Assembly (NCBI RefSeq): GCF_002933855.1
Contig: NZ_BFAQ01000008.1
Span: forward strand, 63,058-127,057
Reading direction: 5' to 3'
Length of the DNA stretch: 64,000 nucleotides
Source: Vibrio penaeicida
GTDB taxonomy: Bacteria > Pseudomonadota > Gammaproteobacteria > Enterobacterales > Vibrionaceae
In this document: one piece after another, positions 55,253 through 63,733 of the stretch
Layout of the letters: each line of letters opens with the position of its first letter
How positions within the stretch are numbered: the first letter of the stretch is position 1
Translations under genes and position numbers: made by a program
The notes under the pieces: generated by a model
Database searches by the model: none
What the model saw: the letters and a program-made list of their open reading frames with translations, nothing else
What the model was told of the DNA's origin: nothing

Positions 55253-56437
55253 ATGAATAATTCGATACAACATCCCAATTTACTGTCCATCATGATGCTT
55301 GCGTGTGCGGGAGTATTACCTGCTTTCGTGTTTCTCGTCGCCCCTGTCTTCGTCGGTGGGTTGGTTGAAACGGGAATGGCGGTTGATCAAGCTGGTTTCT
55401 TACTGTCGGCAGAGCTAGGAGGCTTTGCTGTTGGTGGGCTAATAGCAACACTGTGTTTAAAAAACACCCAATGGACAAGAATCGTATTCGTTGCGTTATG
55501 GATGATGATTTCTGGGAATCTTGCCAGTGCTTATATTTCCAGCAGTCACGAAAGCAGTTATGAGGTGCTGATGTGGGTGCGAGTGATGTGTGGATTAGGG
55601 AGCGGAAGTTTGGCTGCCATCATTAACATTGCGCTAAGCAAAGCACAAAATAGCGATCGAGCGTTTGCGTATTTGTTGTTTGCTCAACTCTCTTTCAGTG
55701 CGCTAGGCATATACTTTTTCCCGAATGTCATTGCATCTGTTGGTAGCGTCAATGTCATATTTTATGTGCTCGCAGGGTTGTGCGTATTGGTACTTGCAGC
55801 GGCACCTATATGGGCTCGAAAACTGTCTATTTCGATTTCACCCGCCACATCACCTTCTGATACGTCGTCGACGCGTAATATCGTGATTCTGCTCTCTGTT
55901 TGTACAATGTTCTTTTTCTACGCTGGCGAGAATGCGGTGTGGGCGTTTTTAGAGATCATTGCTGAAGAAGGGGGAATTGCAAACAGTGAGATTGGGGCAT
56001 TACTTGGGACAATAGGCTTAGCTGGTCTTGCGGGGGCTGCGTGCGCCGTGGTTCAAGCTGAAAAACTAGGTCGATTATTTCCCATTCTGTTGACCATCGG
56101 CATTCAAGTTGTTGTTGTCATACTTTTACAAGGCAATTTGGAGACCATGCCGTTCTTGTACCTCGCTTCAATATTTAACTTTCTTTGGAATTACTGTGCT
56201 CCATATTTGTTTGCGGTCGTGGCGGATTCAGATTCATCAGGTCGAGCAGTGGCACTTAGCATCCCTGCATTAGGTGCGGGGCTAACAGCCGGTCCTTTAG
56301 TTGTGGGGGTATTGCTACCAAACTTTGGTTTGCCAGTTGTCAATACAATAGCAATTGTCGCTCTTGCATTGAGTGCAATTGCTGTGCTGCCATTGTTACG
56401 CAAGTCTTGGGCTTTTAAAGCAGAAACCGTGAGCTAA
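55253..56437 (+). CDS. MFS transporter
   Basis: 394 aa, about 12 predicted membrane helices, no large soluble domain. The MFS loop 2-3 signature is weak, but overall helix spacing and the Gly-rich segments (GGFAVGGLIATL, MCGLGSGSLAAIINIAL, PALGAGLTAGPLVVGVLLP) fit the superfamily. It is co-transcribed with the P1 peptidase upstream and ends at a strong terminator. It may import the peptide or export a product; direction and substrate cannot be read from sequence. Confidence 0.85.
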   Translation: MNNSIQHPNLLSIMMLACAGVLPAFVFLVAPVFVGGLVETGMAVDQAGFLLSAELGGFAVGGLIATLCLKNTQWTRIVFVALWMMISGNLASAYISSSHESSYEVLMWVRVMCGLGSGSLAAIINIALSKAQNSDRAFAYLLFAQLSFSALGIYFFPNVIASVGSVNVIFYVLAGLCVLVLAAAPIWARKLSISISPATSPSDTSSTRNIVILLSVCTMFFFYAGENAVWAFLEIIAEEGGIANSEIGALLGTIGLAGLAGAACAVVQAEKLGRLFPILLTIGIQVVVVILLQGNLETMPFLYLASIFNFLWNYCAPYLFAVVADSDSSGRAVALSIPALGAGLTAGPLVVGVLLPNFGLPVVNTIAIVALALSAIAVLPLLRKSWAFKAETVS

Positions 56438-56512
56438 GAGACCTAAACATCATAGGGGTAGCCCCTCTACAGCTCAGACAATGAAACAAAACTGGTTTAA
56501 TGAAAACCACAG

Positions 56513-56553
56513 CACCCTAACGTCCTATTCAAAAGACGTTAGGGTGTTTTTTT
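56513..56553 (+). terminator. Terminator after the peptidase-MFS pair
   Basis: CACCCTAACGTC (56513-56524) pairs perfectly with GACGTTAGGGTG (56535-56546), followed by seven T's. The next operon (transaminase-dehydrogenase) must then have its own promoter in 56554-56676. Confidence 0.92.
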
Positions 56554-56676
56554 ATCGGACTAAGGAGATTATTTGCGTAATTAATGGGTTAACTTAACGT
56601 AACTAACTCTGTATTTAAGTTGCCTAAATTGAACATTACATTGGGATAAGTATGTAACCAATAAGGCGATCAGAAT

Positions 56677-58041
56677 ATGGAAGTTCAATCTTCTCACCAC
56701 AGTTCCTTAATCTCTAACAGCAGTACGTTAACCAAGAAACAATTGGATGCGCACTGGATGGCGTTTACAGGGAACCGAGAATTCAAACGTGCGCCCAGAG
56801 TCATTCAGTCTGCAAACGGTCGATTTTATACCGATGACAAAGGACGCAAGATCTTTGATGGTCTATCGGGTTTGTGGACCTGCGGATTGGGGCATTGTCA
56901 TCCACGCATTACAGAAGCGATATCAAAGCAAGCCGCCATGCTGGATTATTCTCCGGCCTTCCAATTTGGTCATCCAAAAGCCTTTGAGCTCGCAGAACGC
57001 ATAGCTTCGCTGATGCCCCAGGATTTAAACCGAGTTTTCTTTACAGGATCTGGATCTGAATCGGTTGATACTGCGCTGAAGATAGCGCGAGCGTATTGGA
57101 AGAAACGCGGTAAAGCCAGTAAGACAAAGTTGATTGGACGTGCCAAGGGTTACCACGGCGTGAATTATGGTGGAATCAGTGTTGGTGGTATTGGTGCGAA
57201 CCGAAGCCTCTATGGTGAAGGGCTGGCGAGTGATCACCTTTCTCATACCTTGTTGGAAGAGAATCGCTTTTCCAAAGGGCTTCCAGCAACTGGGACTGCA
57301 TTGGCGAATGAACTTGAAGAAAAAGTGCTGTTGCATGGCGCAGATAACATAGCTGCTGTGATAGTAGAGCCCATTGCTGGGAGTGCTGGCGTGCTACCGC
57401 CCCCGAAAGGGTATTTGTCCCGCTTAAGAGATTTATGCACCAAGCACGACATCTTACTGATTTTTGATGAAGTAATTACCGGTTTTGGGCGCATGGGAGC
57501 AAACAGCGCTGCGGAACTCTTCGGAGTGACACCCGATTTAATGACGATCGCCAAACAGCTCACTAACGGTGCTATTCCAATGGGAGCGGTGGTGGCATCT
57601 CAACCTATTTACGACACATTTATGGAAACGGGTGGCTCGGAGTATTTGCTGGAATTACCCCATGGCTACACCTACTCAGCGCACCCTATTGCGTGTGCCG
57701 CCGCTTTGGCAACATTAGACCTGATTGAGCAAGAGGGTGTGATATCTCAAGTGCGTGATCTATCGCCACTCTTCGAGCAGAAAGTCCATAGCCTTCAGTC
57801 TCATGACTCCGTACTCGATATTCGAAATTTTGGCTTGGCAGCAGGTCTCACGTTCTTAGCCAAAGAAGGACAACCACTGCTACGCCCATACCAGATAGCC
57901 ATGTCCTGTTGGCAAAAGGGTTTTTACGTACGTTATGGCGGCGACACAATTCAGCTTGGTGTGCCATTTCAAACAACTGAAAAAGAACTCGACACATTAA
58001 TTAATGCGTTGGGCGAAGCGATAGAAGAAACGAAGGATTAA
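56677..58041 (+). CDS. bauA: Beta-alanine (omega-amino acid):pyruvate transaminase
   Basis: 454 aa, class III PLP aminotransferase. The N-terminal part LDAHWMAFTGNREFKRAPRVI...DGLSGLWTCGLGHCHP, the segment FFTGSGSESVDTALKIARAYW, the cofactor Asp264 in IFDEVITGFGRMG and the Schiff-base Lys293 in TIAKQLTNGAIPMGA resemble the Pseudomonas beta-alanine:pyruvate transaminase (BauA/OapT). That enzyme moves the amino group of beta-alanine to pyruvate, giving malonate semialdehyde and alanine. The dehydrogenase that uses the former starts 3 bp after its stop. The gene symbol is by family resemblance; other omega-amino substrates are possible. Confidence 0.87.
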   Translation: MEVQSSHHSSLISNSSTLTKKQLDAHWMAFTGNREFKRAPRVIQSANGRFYTDDKGRKIFDGLSGLWTCGLGHCHPRITEAISKQAAMLDYSPAFQFGHPKAFELAERIASLMPQDLNRVFFTGSGSESVDTALKIARAYWKKRGKASKTKLIGRAKGYHGVNYGGISVGGIGANRSLYGEGLASDHLSHTLLEENRFSKGLPATGTALANELEEKVLLHGADNIAAVIVEPIAGSAGVLPPPKGYLSRLRDLCTKHDILLIFDEVITGFGRMGANSAAELFGVTPDLMTIAKQLTNGAIPMGAVVASQPIYDTFMETGGSEYLLELPHGYTYSAHPIACAAALATLDLIEQEGVISQVRDLSPLFEQKVHSLQSHDSVLDIRNFGLAAGLTFLAKEGQPLLRPYQIAMSCWQKGFYVRYGGDTIQLGVPFQTTEKELDTLINALGEAIEETKD

Positions 58042-58044
58042 AAC

Positions 58045-59535
58045 ATGGAAACGATAGGGCATTGGATAAATGGAAGATATGTACAATCACAGGGGCGAGA
58101 GCAGGGGGTATACAACCCTGCCTACGGAGAAATACGACGAAATGTTCAGTTGGCAGAACGAGGCACGGTCGAAGACGCGATTCTCGCGGCACAAGCGGCG
58201 TTCCAAAGCTGGCGAGACACCCCAGCAACCAAAAGAGCAAGAGTCATGTTCCGCTTTAAGCAGCTGGTGGAAGAAAATCTGGAGCGATTGGCTGCTCTAA
58301 TTGGAGAGGAGCATGGTAAAACCGTCAGTGATGCGATGGGAGAACTTCAGCGCGGGTTGGAAAATATTGAATTTGCCTGCGGCATTGCAGATGCGTTGAA
58401 AGGTGAGCACAGTAAAAACGTAGGAACTGGCATCGATTCCTGGAGTGAGTTTCAACCGCTAGGCGTCGTTGCGGGAATCACACCGTTCAACTTCCCTGTA
58501 ATGGTGCCAATGTGGATGTTCCCATTGGCGATTGCATGTGGTAATACCTTCGTCTTGAAGCCATCTGAACGCGTACCAAGTTCCACTTTATTCTTAGGAG
58601 AATTGCTGTCACAAGCGGGACTGCCAGATGGTGTATTCAATATAGTTAATGGCGACAAAGAAGCGGTGGACGTCTTACTTTCAGATGACAGAATCAAAGC
58701 CGTCAGTTTCGTTGGTTCAACAACCATTGCTGAAACGATTTATAAGAAAGCGTCGGAAAATGGCAAGCGTTGCCAAGCATTGGGAGGCGCGAAAAATCAC
58801 GCCATAGTGATGCCTGATGCCGATATTGATAGTACGGTAAATCAGCTACTCGGCGCAGCATTTGGATCATCCGGTGAGCGATGTATGGCGTTATCTGTTG
58901 TCGTCGCGGTCGGTGATGCGATTGCAGACCAATTGGTTGAAAAGCTACAACAAGAAATGAGTAAGCTGCAAGTGGGAAGCTGCGAGCAACGCGATAGTGA
59001 TTTCGGCCCGTTAATTACACTTCAACATAAACAAAAAGTGTCTAGTTATATTGATAGCGCACAAGAGCAAGGCGCAGATATCTTGGTAGATGGTCGAGAT
59101 ATAGAAGTGGCTGGTTATGAATCAGGCTACTTTATTGGCGGGACACTCATCGATAATGTCACTGTGGAGATGACCAGTTACCAAGAGGAAATTTTTGGTC
59201 CGGTACTTCAGGTGATGCGTGTAGAGTCAATGACAGACGCCATGTCACTGATCAATGATCATGAGTATGGAAATGGCACCTGTATTTTCACGCGCGATGG
59301 TGAAGCCGCAAGGTATTTCTCTGACAGAATTGAAGTGGGAATGGTCGGAATTAATGTTCCTTTGCCTGTTCCTGTTTCCTACCACAGTTTTGGTGGATGG
59401 AAGCGCTCACTATTTGGTGATTTATCGGCATATGGCCCTGATGGCATTCGTTTTTACACCAAGAGAAAAACCATTACTCAAAGATGGCTTTCAGCGGATT
59501 TACGCGAAAGTATTCAGTTTGCTTTTCCGAGTTAA
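58045..59535 (+). CDS. bauC: CoA-acylating malonate-semialdehyde dehydrogenase, beta-alanine type
   Basis: 496 aa, paralogue of iolA at 1018-2529 with the same landmarks: ITPFNFPVMVPMWMFP, SFVGSTTIAETIY, GGAKNH and nucleophile Cys280 in GERCMAL. It converts malonate semialdehyde, NAD and CoA to acetyl-CoA and CO2. It is translated right after the transaminase (3-bp gap, AAGGA before the ATG), the pairing of P. aeruginosa bauA-bauC. An alternative name is mmsA, if the true substrate is methylmalonate semialdehyde from valine; no valine genes (mmsB, acyl-CoA genes) are near. A terminator follows. Confidence 0.85.
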   Translation: METIGHWINGRYVQSQGREQGVYNPAYGEIRRNVQLAERGTVEDAILAAQAAFQSWRDTPATKRARVMFRFKQLVEENLERLAALIGEEHGKTVSDAMGELQRGLENIEFACGIADALKGEHSKNVGTGIDSWSEFQPLGVVAGITPFNFPVMVPMWMFPLAIACGNTFVLKPSERVPSSTLFLGELLSQAGLPDGVFNIVNGDKEAVDVLLSDDRIKAVSFVGSTTIAETIYKKASENGKRCQALGGAKNHAIVMPDADIDSTVNQLLGAAFGSSGERCMALSVVVAVGDAIADQLVEKLQQEMSKLQVGSCEQRDSDFGPLITLQHKQKVSSYIDSAQEQGADILVDGRDIEVAGYESGYFIGGTLIDNVTVEMTSYQEEIFGPVLQVMRVESMTDAMSLINDHEYGNGTCIFTRDGEAARYFSDRIEVGMVGINVPLPVPVSYHSFGGWKRSLFGDLSAYGPDGIRFYTKRKTITQRWLSADLRESIQFAFPS

Positions 59536-59556
59536 AAGCACTTTCATCATTATGAC

Positions 59557-59580
59557 AAAAAGCCCTCAGTTGGGCTTTTT
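59557..59580 (+). terminator. Terminator of the transaminase-dehydrogenase operon
   Basis: AAAAAGCCC-TCAGTT-GGGCTTTTT, 21 bp after the stop. Confidence 0.88.
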
Positions 59581-59742
59581 GTCATTTATGCGGTTTATGT
59601 CATTAAATCGACAAACATTATGTTGTCGAGCTTGTGTAAAATCCTTGAATTATACAAAAAACCTGACGTTAGAATAAAAAACTATGCGCGTTTCGAAAGA
59701 CTGAAATGGCGCTTGTCACTGTATGGCTAAGGATACAAAAAA

Positions 59743-60291
59743 ATGAAGTGCACAAGTTGTAATACAGGCGTTTTAGAACCCAAATTTATCGATGGTATGT
59801 TTCCTGCTCACATCTGCAATGAATGTGAGGGAAATTGGATACTGGTTGAAGATTATGTTGCTTGGAAGGAAGATAACCCAGCGTACCCGATTTCAAATTC
59901 CGTAACATGCGAGATAAGTGACACAGAAACTGCGCTTCTATGCCCACAAACGGGTACGATCATGCGTAAGCTTCGTATCTCCAGCAATATTTCACATCGT
60001 TTAGATTACAGCGTGGCGGTAGGCGGTATTTGGTTGGATAAAGGGGAGTGGAGCATTATTCGCGAAGGTGGATTGGCGAACTCTCTGAATGCAGTTGTTA
60101 CCACTCAATGGCAGAAGAACATACGTACCAACAACTCAACTGAGAACTTTGTTTCGCTCTACAATGATAAATTCGGCGAAGAAACTTACGAGAAACTCAA
60201 AGACATTCGCAGTTGGATTAATGCTCACCCAAATAAACATGATCTACAGGCGTATCTATCGGCAGAAGACCCGTATTCAGCTGAGCGGTAA
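59743..60291 (+). CDS. Zinc-ribbon protein, zf-TFIIB type
   Basis: 182 aa. The N-terminus has two CxxC pairs (MKCTSCNTG...ICNECEGNW), a zinc ribbon. A second, partly degraded ribbon-like repeat follows (LLCPQTGTIMRKLRISSNI...VGGIWLDKGEW), where WLDKGE is the hallmark of zf-TFIIB-type small bacterial proteins and only one Cys remains. The helical C-terminus (about 110-180) is unassigned. No enzyme motif, no signal peptide. Function unknown. It stands 125 bp before the paired GTPase genes on the same strand and may be part of that unit; only a weak hairpin (60305-60331) separates them. Confidence 0.78.
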   Translation: MKCTSCNTGVLEPKFIDGMFPAHICNECEGNWILVEDYVAWKEDNPAYPISNSVTCEISDTETALLCPQTGTIMRKLRISSNISHRLDYSVAVGGIWLDKGEWSIIREGGLANSLNAVVTTQWQKNIRTNNSTENFVSLYNDKFGEETYEKLKDIRSWINAHPNKHDLQAYLSAEDPYSAER

Positions 60292-60304
60292 TCGCCTTCC
60301 TTGT

Positions 60305-60331
60305 GGCAATCTAGAATGGGTTTAGGTTGCC
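60305..60331 (+). terminator. Weak hairpin between zinc-ribbon and GTPase genes
   Basis: GGCAATCTA pairs with TAGGTTGCC (one T-G pair) but is followed only by ATTTAAATT. It may be a partial terminator, leaving some read-through into the GTPase genes. Confidence 0.35.
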
Positions 60332-60416
60332 ATTTAAATTAATGGAATGACGTTCTATTAGTTTAAATATTCTATGGTAAGCTATTCGGAATTGTTACTT
60401 TTGGTCTGGGTTTACC

Positions 60417-61514
60417 ATGTTTGATGCTATCAAAGACTTTATTAACCCGGGGAAAAACCCCGATCTTTCCTCGGCTTTTGACTATCAAGAGTCCCACTTG
60501 CCTACATTGTGGCTACTTGGAAAAACCGGTGCAGGAAAATCCTCATTGATCCAAGCATTAACAGGGTTGACCTCTGTAGAAGTCGGTAATGGCTTTGCAC
60601 CATGTACTATGACTTCGTCTTCCTATGACTTTCCTCAAGATAAACCCGTACTGCGATTTTTGGATACTCGCGGACTTGGCGAGGCTGAATACGATCCAGC
60701 AGACGATATCAGAATATGTGCCGAGAAAGGTCATGCTTTGTTGGTTGTGGCGAAAGTTGATGAGCCTGAACAAAGCTCAGTATTGGAAGCACTAAAGCAG
60801 ATTCGTAAACAGTCTGATATCAAGCACGTTCTCGTTATTCATACCGCTGTAAATCAAGTTGATAAAGAAGATAGGGGGCGAATGATGTCTCATAATCAGG
60901 CTCAGTTTGAAAAAGCATGGGGTAAAAAGCTGCCTTCCATAGATGTGGACTTTGAATGTGACTCTGAGCATTACTTCCATCTTGATGAAATGATAAATGC
61001 ATTGTCTGAAATGTTACCTATTGTAGGGTTAATGGTGAGAGACAAAGAGTTCTCCTCTTTTGAAGAAGAGAATTTCGATAAGTTAGAAAATGAAGTGCTT
61101 TGGTATTCTGGCAGTGCAAGCGCTTCAGACTTAGTTCCAGCCGTTGGGTTGGTATCTGTTCCTGCTATTCAGGCAAAGATGCTGCATAGTTTGGCAAATC
61201 AATATGGCGTGGAATGGAACAAAAGAACGTTTAGTGAATTGATTGGAACATTGGGCACAAGTTTTGGGGTTCAATATGGCGTGAAACTTGGAGCAAGGCA
61301 GCTGGTTAAGTTGATCCCTGGTTTTGGGCAAACCGTGGGGGCAGTCGCCGCCGCAGCCATTAGTTTTGCAACCACTTATGGTCTTGGGCGTGCAGCATGT
61401 TATTACTTTTACCACAAAAGCAAAGGAGAAACGGTCAGTAGCGAAACAATGCAACAATTGTACAAAGACGCATTCAAAAAAGGCAAAAAGGTCGCAAGTG
61501 ATGACGAGAGTTAA
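60417..61514 (+). CDS. YfjP/YeeP-like GTPase with C-terminal DUF697 domain
   Basis: 365 aa. A GTPase domain with P-loop GKTGAGKS (35-42), switch Thr64 in APCTMTS, DTRG (83-86) and NQVD (146-149) where classical GTPases have NKxD; a Gln here is seen in the YfjP/YeeP/YkfA group. The C-terminal ~130 residues (LVPAVGLVSVPAIQAKMLHSLANQYG...LIPGFGQTVGAVAAAAISFATTYGLGRAACYYF) are DUF697, with hydrophobic, Gly/Ala-rich segments that should touch a membrane. Cellular role unknown. Its last 14 bases overlap the next GTPase gene, so the two are made together. Confidence 0.82.
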   Translation: MFDAIKDFINPGKNPDLSSAFDYQESHLPTLWLLGKTGAGKSSLIQALTGLTSVEVGNGFAPCTMTSSSYDFPQDKPVLRFLDTRGLGEAEYDPADDIRICAEKGHALLVVAKVDEPEQSSVLEALKQIRKQSDIKHVLVIHTAVNQVDKEDRGRMMSHNQAQFEKAWGKKLPSIDVDFECDSEHYFHLDEMINALSEMLPIVGLMVRDKEFSSFEEENFDKLENEVLWYSGSASASDLVPAVGLVSVPAIQAKMLHSLANQYGVEWNKRTFSELIGTLGTSFGVQYGVKLGARQLVKLIPGFGQTVGAVAAAAISFATTYGLGRAACYYFYHKSKGETVSSETMQQLYKDAFKKGKKVASDDES

Positions 61515-63039
61515 GAAAGGGTTAAAGAGCTTAAATCGGTATACTGGTGGGCTGATTGCGGTCTCTTTGATAGGCATAATTTTCCCTGCTCTCATATTGA
61601 GTGGGTTCGGTCTTTATGCTGTTATTGAGCACGGATATGTAGTGCCGTTCGCTATCGCCTTGTTAGTCTCGGCATTGATGATTTTTATTCCTCGCTTTAT
61701 TTGGAAAAAAGCCAAAGAAAACAAACCACAAGAAGATCAAGAGGATTTTGTTGAACCGTCGAATGATTGGTCTGATTCTGAACAAGAAATATGGTCTAGC
61801 AGCAATCAGGCTATCGAGAGATTGCTTGATCAAAACGATGACTGGGGTGTGTTAAAAGCACACGGCTTTAATATCGCAGAACTGGTCGCTCAGTCGTTTG
61901 GAAAAAAAGAGCTGGATTTCACTGTGCCTGAAGGGTTACAGCTGATGGAAGAGATCAGCAGACGCTATCGGCGGGTACTCAATGATCATGTTCCTGCAGT
62001 TGATATGGTGAAAGTATCTCAGATTAAATGGCTTTACGAGACGGGTGATAGGTATGGTGAAACAGCCCTAAAAGTGGGTAAACGTGGTATGCTAGCCTGG
62101 AGAATACTACGCGCAGCTAACCCAGCCGCTGCGGTTGCCAATGAAGTGAGGAGCAAAATGCTGGGTTCGATTACAGACCAGATATCCGATAACCTTCAGA
62201 GAAACGCCAAACGAGCGTTACTTCAGGAAGTGGCAAAAGTGTGTATTGACCTATACAGCGGTCGCTACACGATAGAAGACGATCAAATATCGACGAGCAA
62301 AATCAATAAAGAAGATGAAAAACATAAAGCACTGCCGCTCGAACCGGTTCGAATTACTTTGGTTGGGCAGCTAAGCGCCGGTAAATCTTCTTTAGTGAAC
62401 GCGCTAACAAATGAAATGAATGCAGAAGTCGACATGCTCCCTACGACGGATGACATTGCAGTGTATCAGTGCAACATCGACGGTGATGAAACGCTAAAAC
62501 TAGTGGATATGCCAGGTTTGGATGGGGACGAGAAAAGCACTCAACATATGCTGAAACAAATGACTCAGTCAGATCTTGTTCTTTGGGTACTTAAGGCAAA
62601 TCAATCTTCTCGTCAATTAGATGTGGCGTTAGCAAAAGAGTTTGAAGCCTTCTATCAATGTCCTAAAAATATTTCTCTCAAAAAGCCAAAATTGATTGGC
62701 GTGGTAAATCAGGTAGACAAACTTAAACCCATATCAGAATGGTATCCACCTTATGATCTCAATGACACTGAGAATTCAAAATCAATGACCATTCAAGCGG
62801 CAATGAAGTTTAATCAAGACCTTCTACCATTTGATCAAGTGCTTCCTCTAGCCATTCCGGAAGACAAACCTATGTTTGGGTTGTTAGAGCTGGAAGAGGA
62901 AATTCAGCACAAATGTGATGAAGCTAAAAATGTTCAGCTAAACCGACAAAGAAATGAGGCAAAAGGATCAGCCGGCATACTTAAACAGGGCAAGCGTTTG
63001 TTCAAAGCGAGTGGCAAGGTGGTCAAAAATATTTTTTAG
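61501..63039 (+). CDS. Membrane-anchored GTPase, dynamin/Era-like
   Basis: 512 aa from the ATG at 61501, after AAAAAGG and inside the 3' end of the first GTPase gene; the frame runs further upstream but that duplicates the other gene's DNA. Two N-terminal membrane helices (about 17-43 and 47-66), a ~210-residue helical region of unknown family including the hydrophobic GMLAWRILRAANPAAAVANEV, then a GTPase domain with P-loop GQLSAGKS (289-296), TT (315-316), DMPG (336-339) and NQVD (403-406). A basic C-terminal tail ends it. The layout recalls membrane-acting bacterial GTPases, but I cannot place it in a named family. Function unknown. Confidence 0.8.
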   Translation: MTRVKKGLKSLNRYTGGLIAVSLIGIIFPALILSGFGLYAVIEHGYVVPFAIALLVSALMIFIPRFIWKKAKENKPQEDQEDFVEPSNDWSDSEQEIWSSSNQAIERLLDQNDDWGVLKAHGFNIAELVAQSFGKKELDFTVPEGLQLMEEISRRYRRVLNDHVPAVDMVKVSQIKWLYETGDRYGETALKVGKRGMLAWRILRAANPAAAVANEVRSKMLGSITDQISDNLQRNAKRALLQEVAKVCIDLYSGRYTIEDDQISTSKINKEDEKHKALPLEPVRITLVGQLSAGKSSLVNALTNEMNAEVDMLPTTDDIAVYQCNIDGDETLKLVDMPGLDGDEKSTQHMLKQMTQSDLVLWVLKANQSSRQLDVALAKEFEAFYQCPKNISLKKPKLIGVVNQVDKLKPISEWYPPYDLNDTENSKSMTIQAAMKFNQDLLPFDQVLPLAIPEDKPMFGLLELEEEIQHKCDEAKNVQLNRQRNEAKGSAGILKQGKRLFKASGKVVKNIF

Positions 63040-63125
63040 CCGTGTAAATTTTTAATCCATGCAAAAATGTTCAACCATGTAATTCTTTCAACTAGGTGTC
63101 ATACCTTTTATCGCCATTAAAACGC

Positions 63126-63160
63126 CTATACCCAAGCACCTTGAGGATACTTGGGTATAG
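63126..63160. repeat. CTATACCCAAG inverted repeat, intact copy
   Basis: CTATACCCAAG (63126-63136) and CTTGGGTATAG (63150-63160) form an 11-bp perfect stem over 13 bp, 87 bp after the GTPase gene. It has no T-run, so it is a dispersed repeat rather than a normal terminator. Single arms or weaker pairs recur at 8481-8491, 20123-20154, 28756-28765 and 51695-51704. Confidence 0.6.
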
Positions 63161-63184
63161 GGTTTGAATAAAATTCTACCAAAA

Positions 63185-63200
63185 AAGACCAACTGGTCTT
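63185..63200. promoter_or_regulatory. NemR/TetR-type operator candidate upstream of the VOC gene
   Basis: AAGACCA-AC-TGGTCTT is a perfect 7+2+7 palindrome about 105 bp before the VOC gene. From memory, the E. coli NemR box is of the form AGACC-N4-GGTCT, which this contains. NemR senses electrophiles such as methylglyoxal and controls a glyoxalase in E. coli, so the pairing with a glyoxalase-fold gene is suggestive. Confidence 0.4.
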
Positions 63201-63306
63201 AGCTACCGTGTTTGAAATGCGTTGAATAGTTAATCATATATACTTGTCTTCCCTGCAAAGCTGAGCAATAGTAACCGTTTTGTTTTTCTTATATTTAGGT
63301 AAGTAA

Positions 63307-63675
63307 ATGATTATTAACCATGTTTCTGTGGGGGCGAGCAACGTTGAAAAAGCGGCGGCTTTTTACGACAAAGTACTGGCAACGTTGGAGATATCTCGTT
63401 CTCACACCATAGAGGGTGAAGCAATAAGTTACGGAACGAATTTCGAGTTCTGGGTAGGCTGCATTTGCGGAAAGCATTCTATTTCGGGAACAGGGACGCA
63501 CATTGCATTTAACGCCCCGACCGAAGAATCAGTAAAGGCTTTCCATGCCGTTGCCATTGAAAATGGTGGTTTGTGCGCTGGGGAGCCAGGCCCAAGGCCT
63601 GAGTACGGTGATGCCTACTATGCTGCATATGTTCATGATTTAGATGGCAATAAAATTGAAGCGGTTTGTACTTAA
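63307..63675 (+). CDS. VOC-superfamily (glyoxalase/bleomycin-resistance fold) protein
   Basis: 122 aa, one VOC module of two beta-alpha-beta units: INHVSVGASNVEKAAAFYDKVLATL and THIAFNAPTEESVKAFHAVAIENGG...YYAAYVHDLDGNKIEAVCT. Candidate metal ligands are His5, His near 65 and Glu near 118, the VOC pattern. Family members include glyoxalases, dioxygenases and antibiotic-binding proteins, so the reaction is not settled. ATG after AGGTAAGTAA. Single gene, converging on arfB. Confidence 0.85.
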   Translation: MIINHVSVGASNVEKAAAFYDKVLATLEISRSHTIEGEAISYGTNFEFWVGCICGKHSISGTGTHIAFNAPTEESVKAFHAVAIENGGLCAGEPGPRPEYGDAYYAAYVHDLDGNKIEAVCT

Positions 63676-63733
63676 CCTGAAATTTGGTTGCTTGGATATT
63701 GCCCACTTAAAATGCCATTGCGAACAAGGTGAT

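Noticed and set aside
61324..61500. 59-residue extension of the second GTPase
   Set aside because: It is translated out of frame through the DUF697 region of the first GTPase. The ATG at 61501 has AAGG before it and starts a plausible membrane protein.
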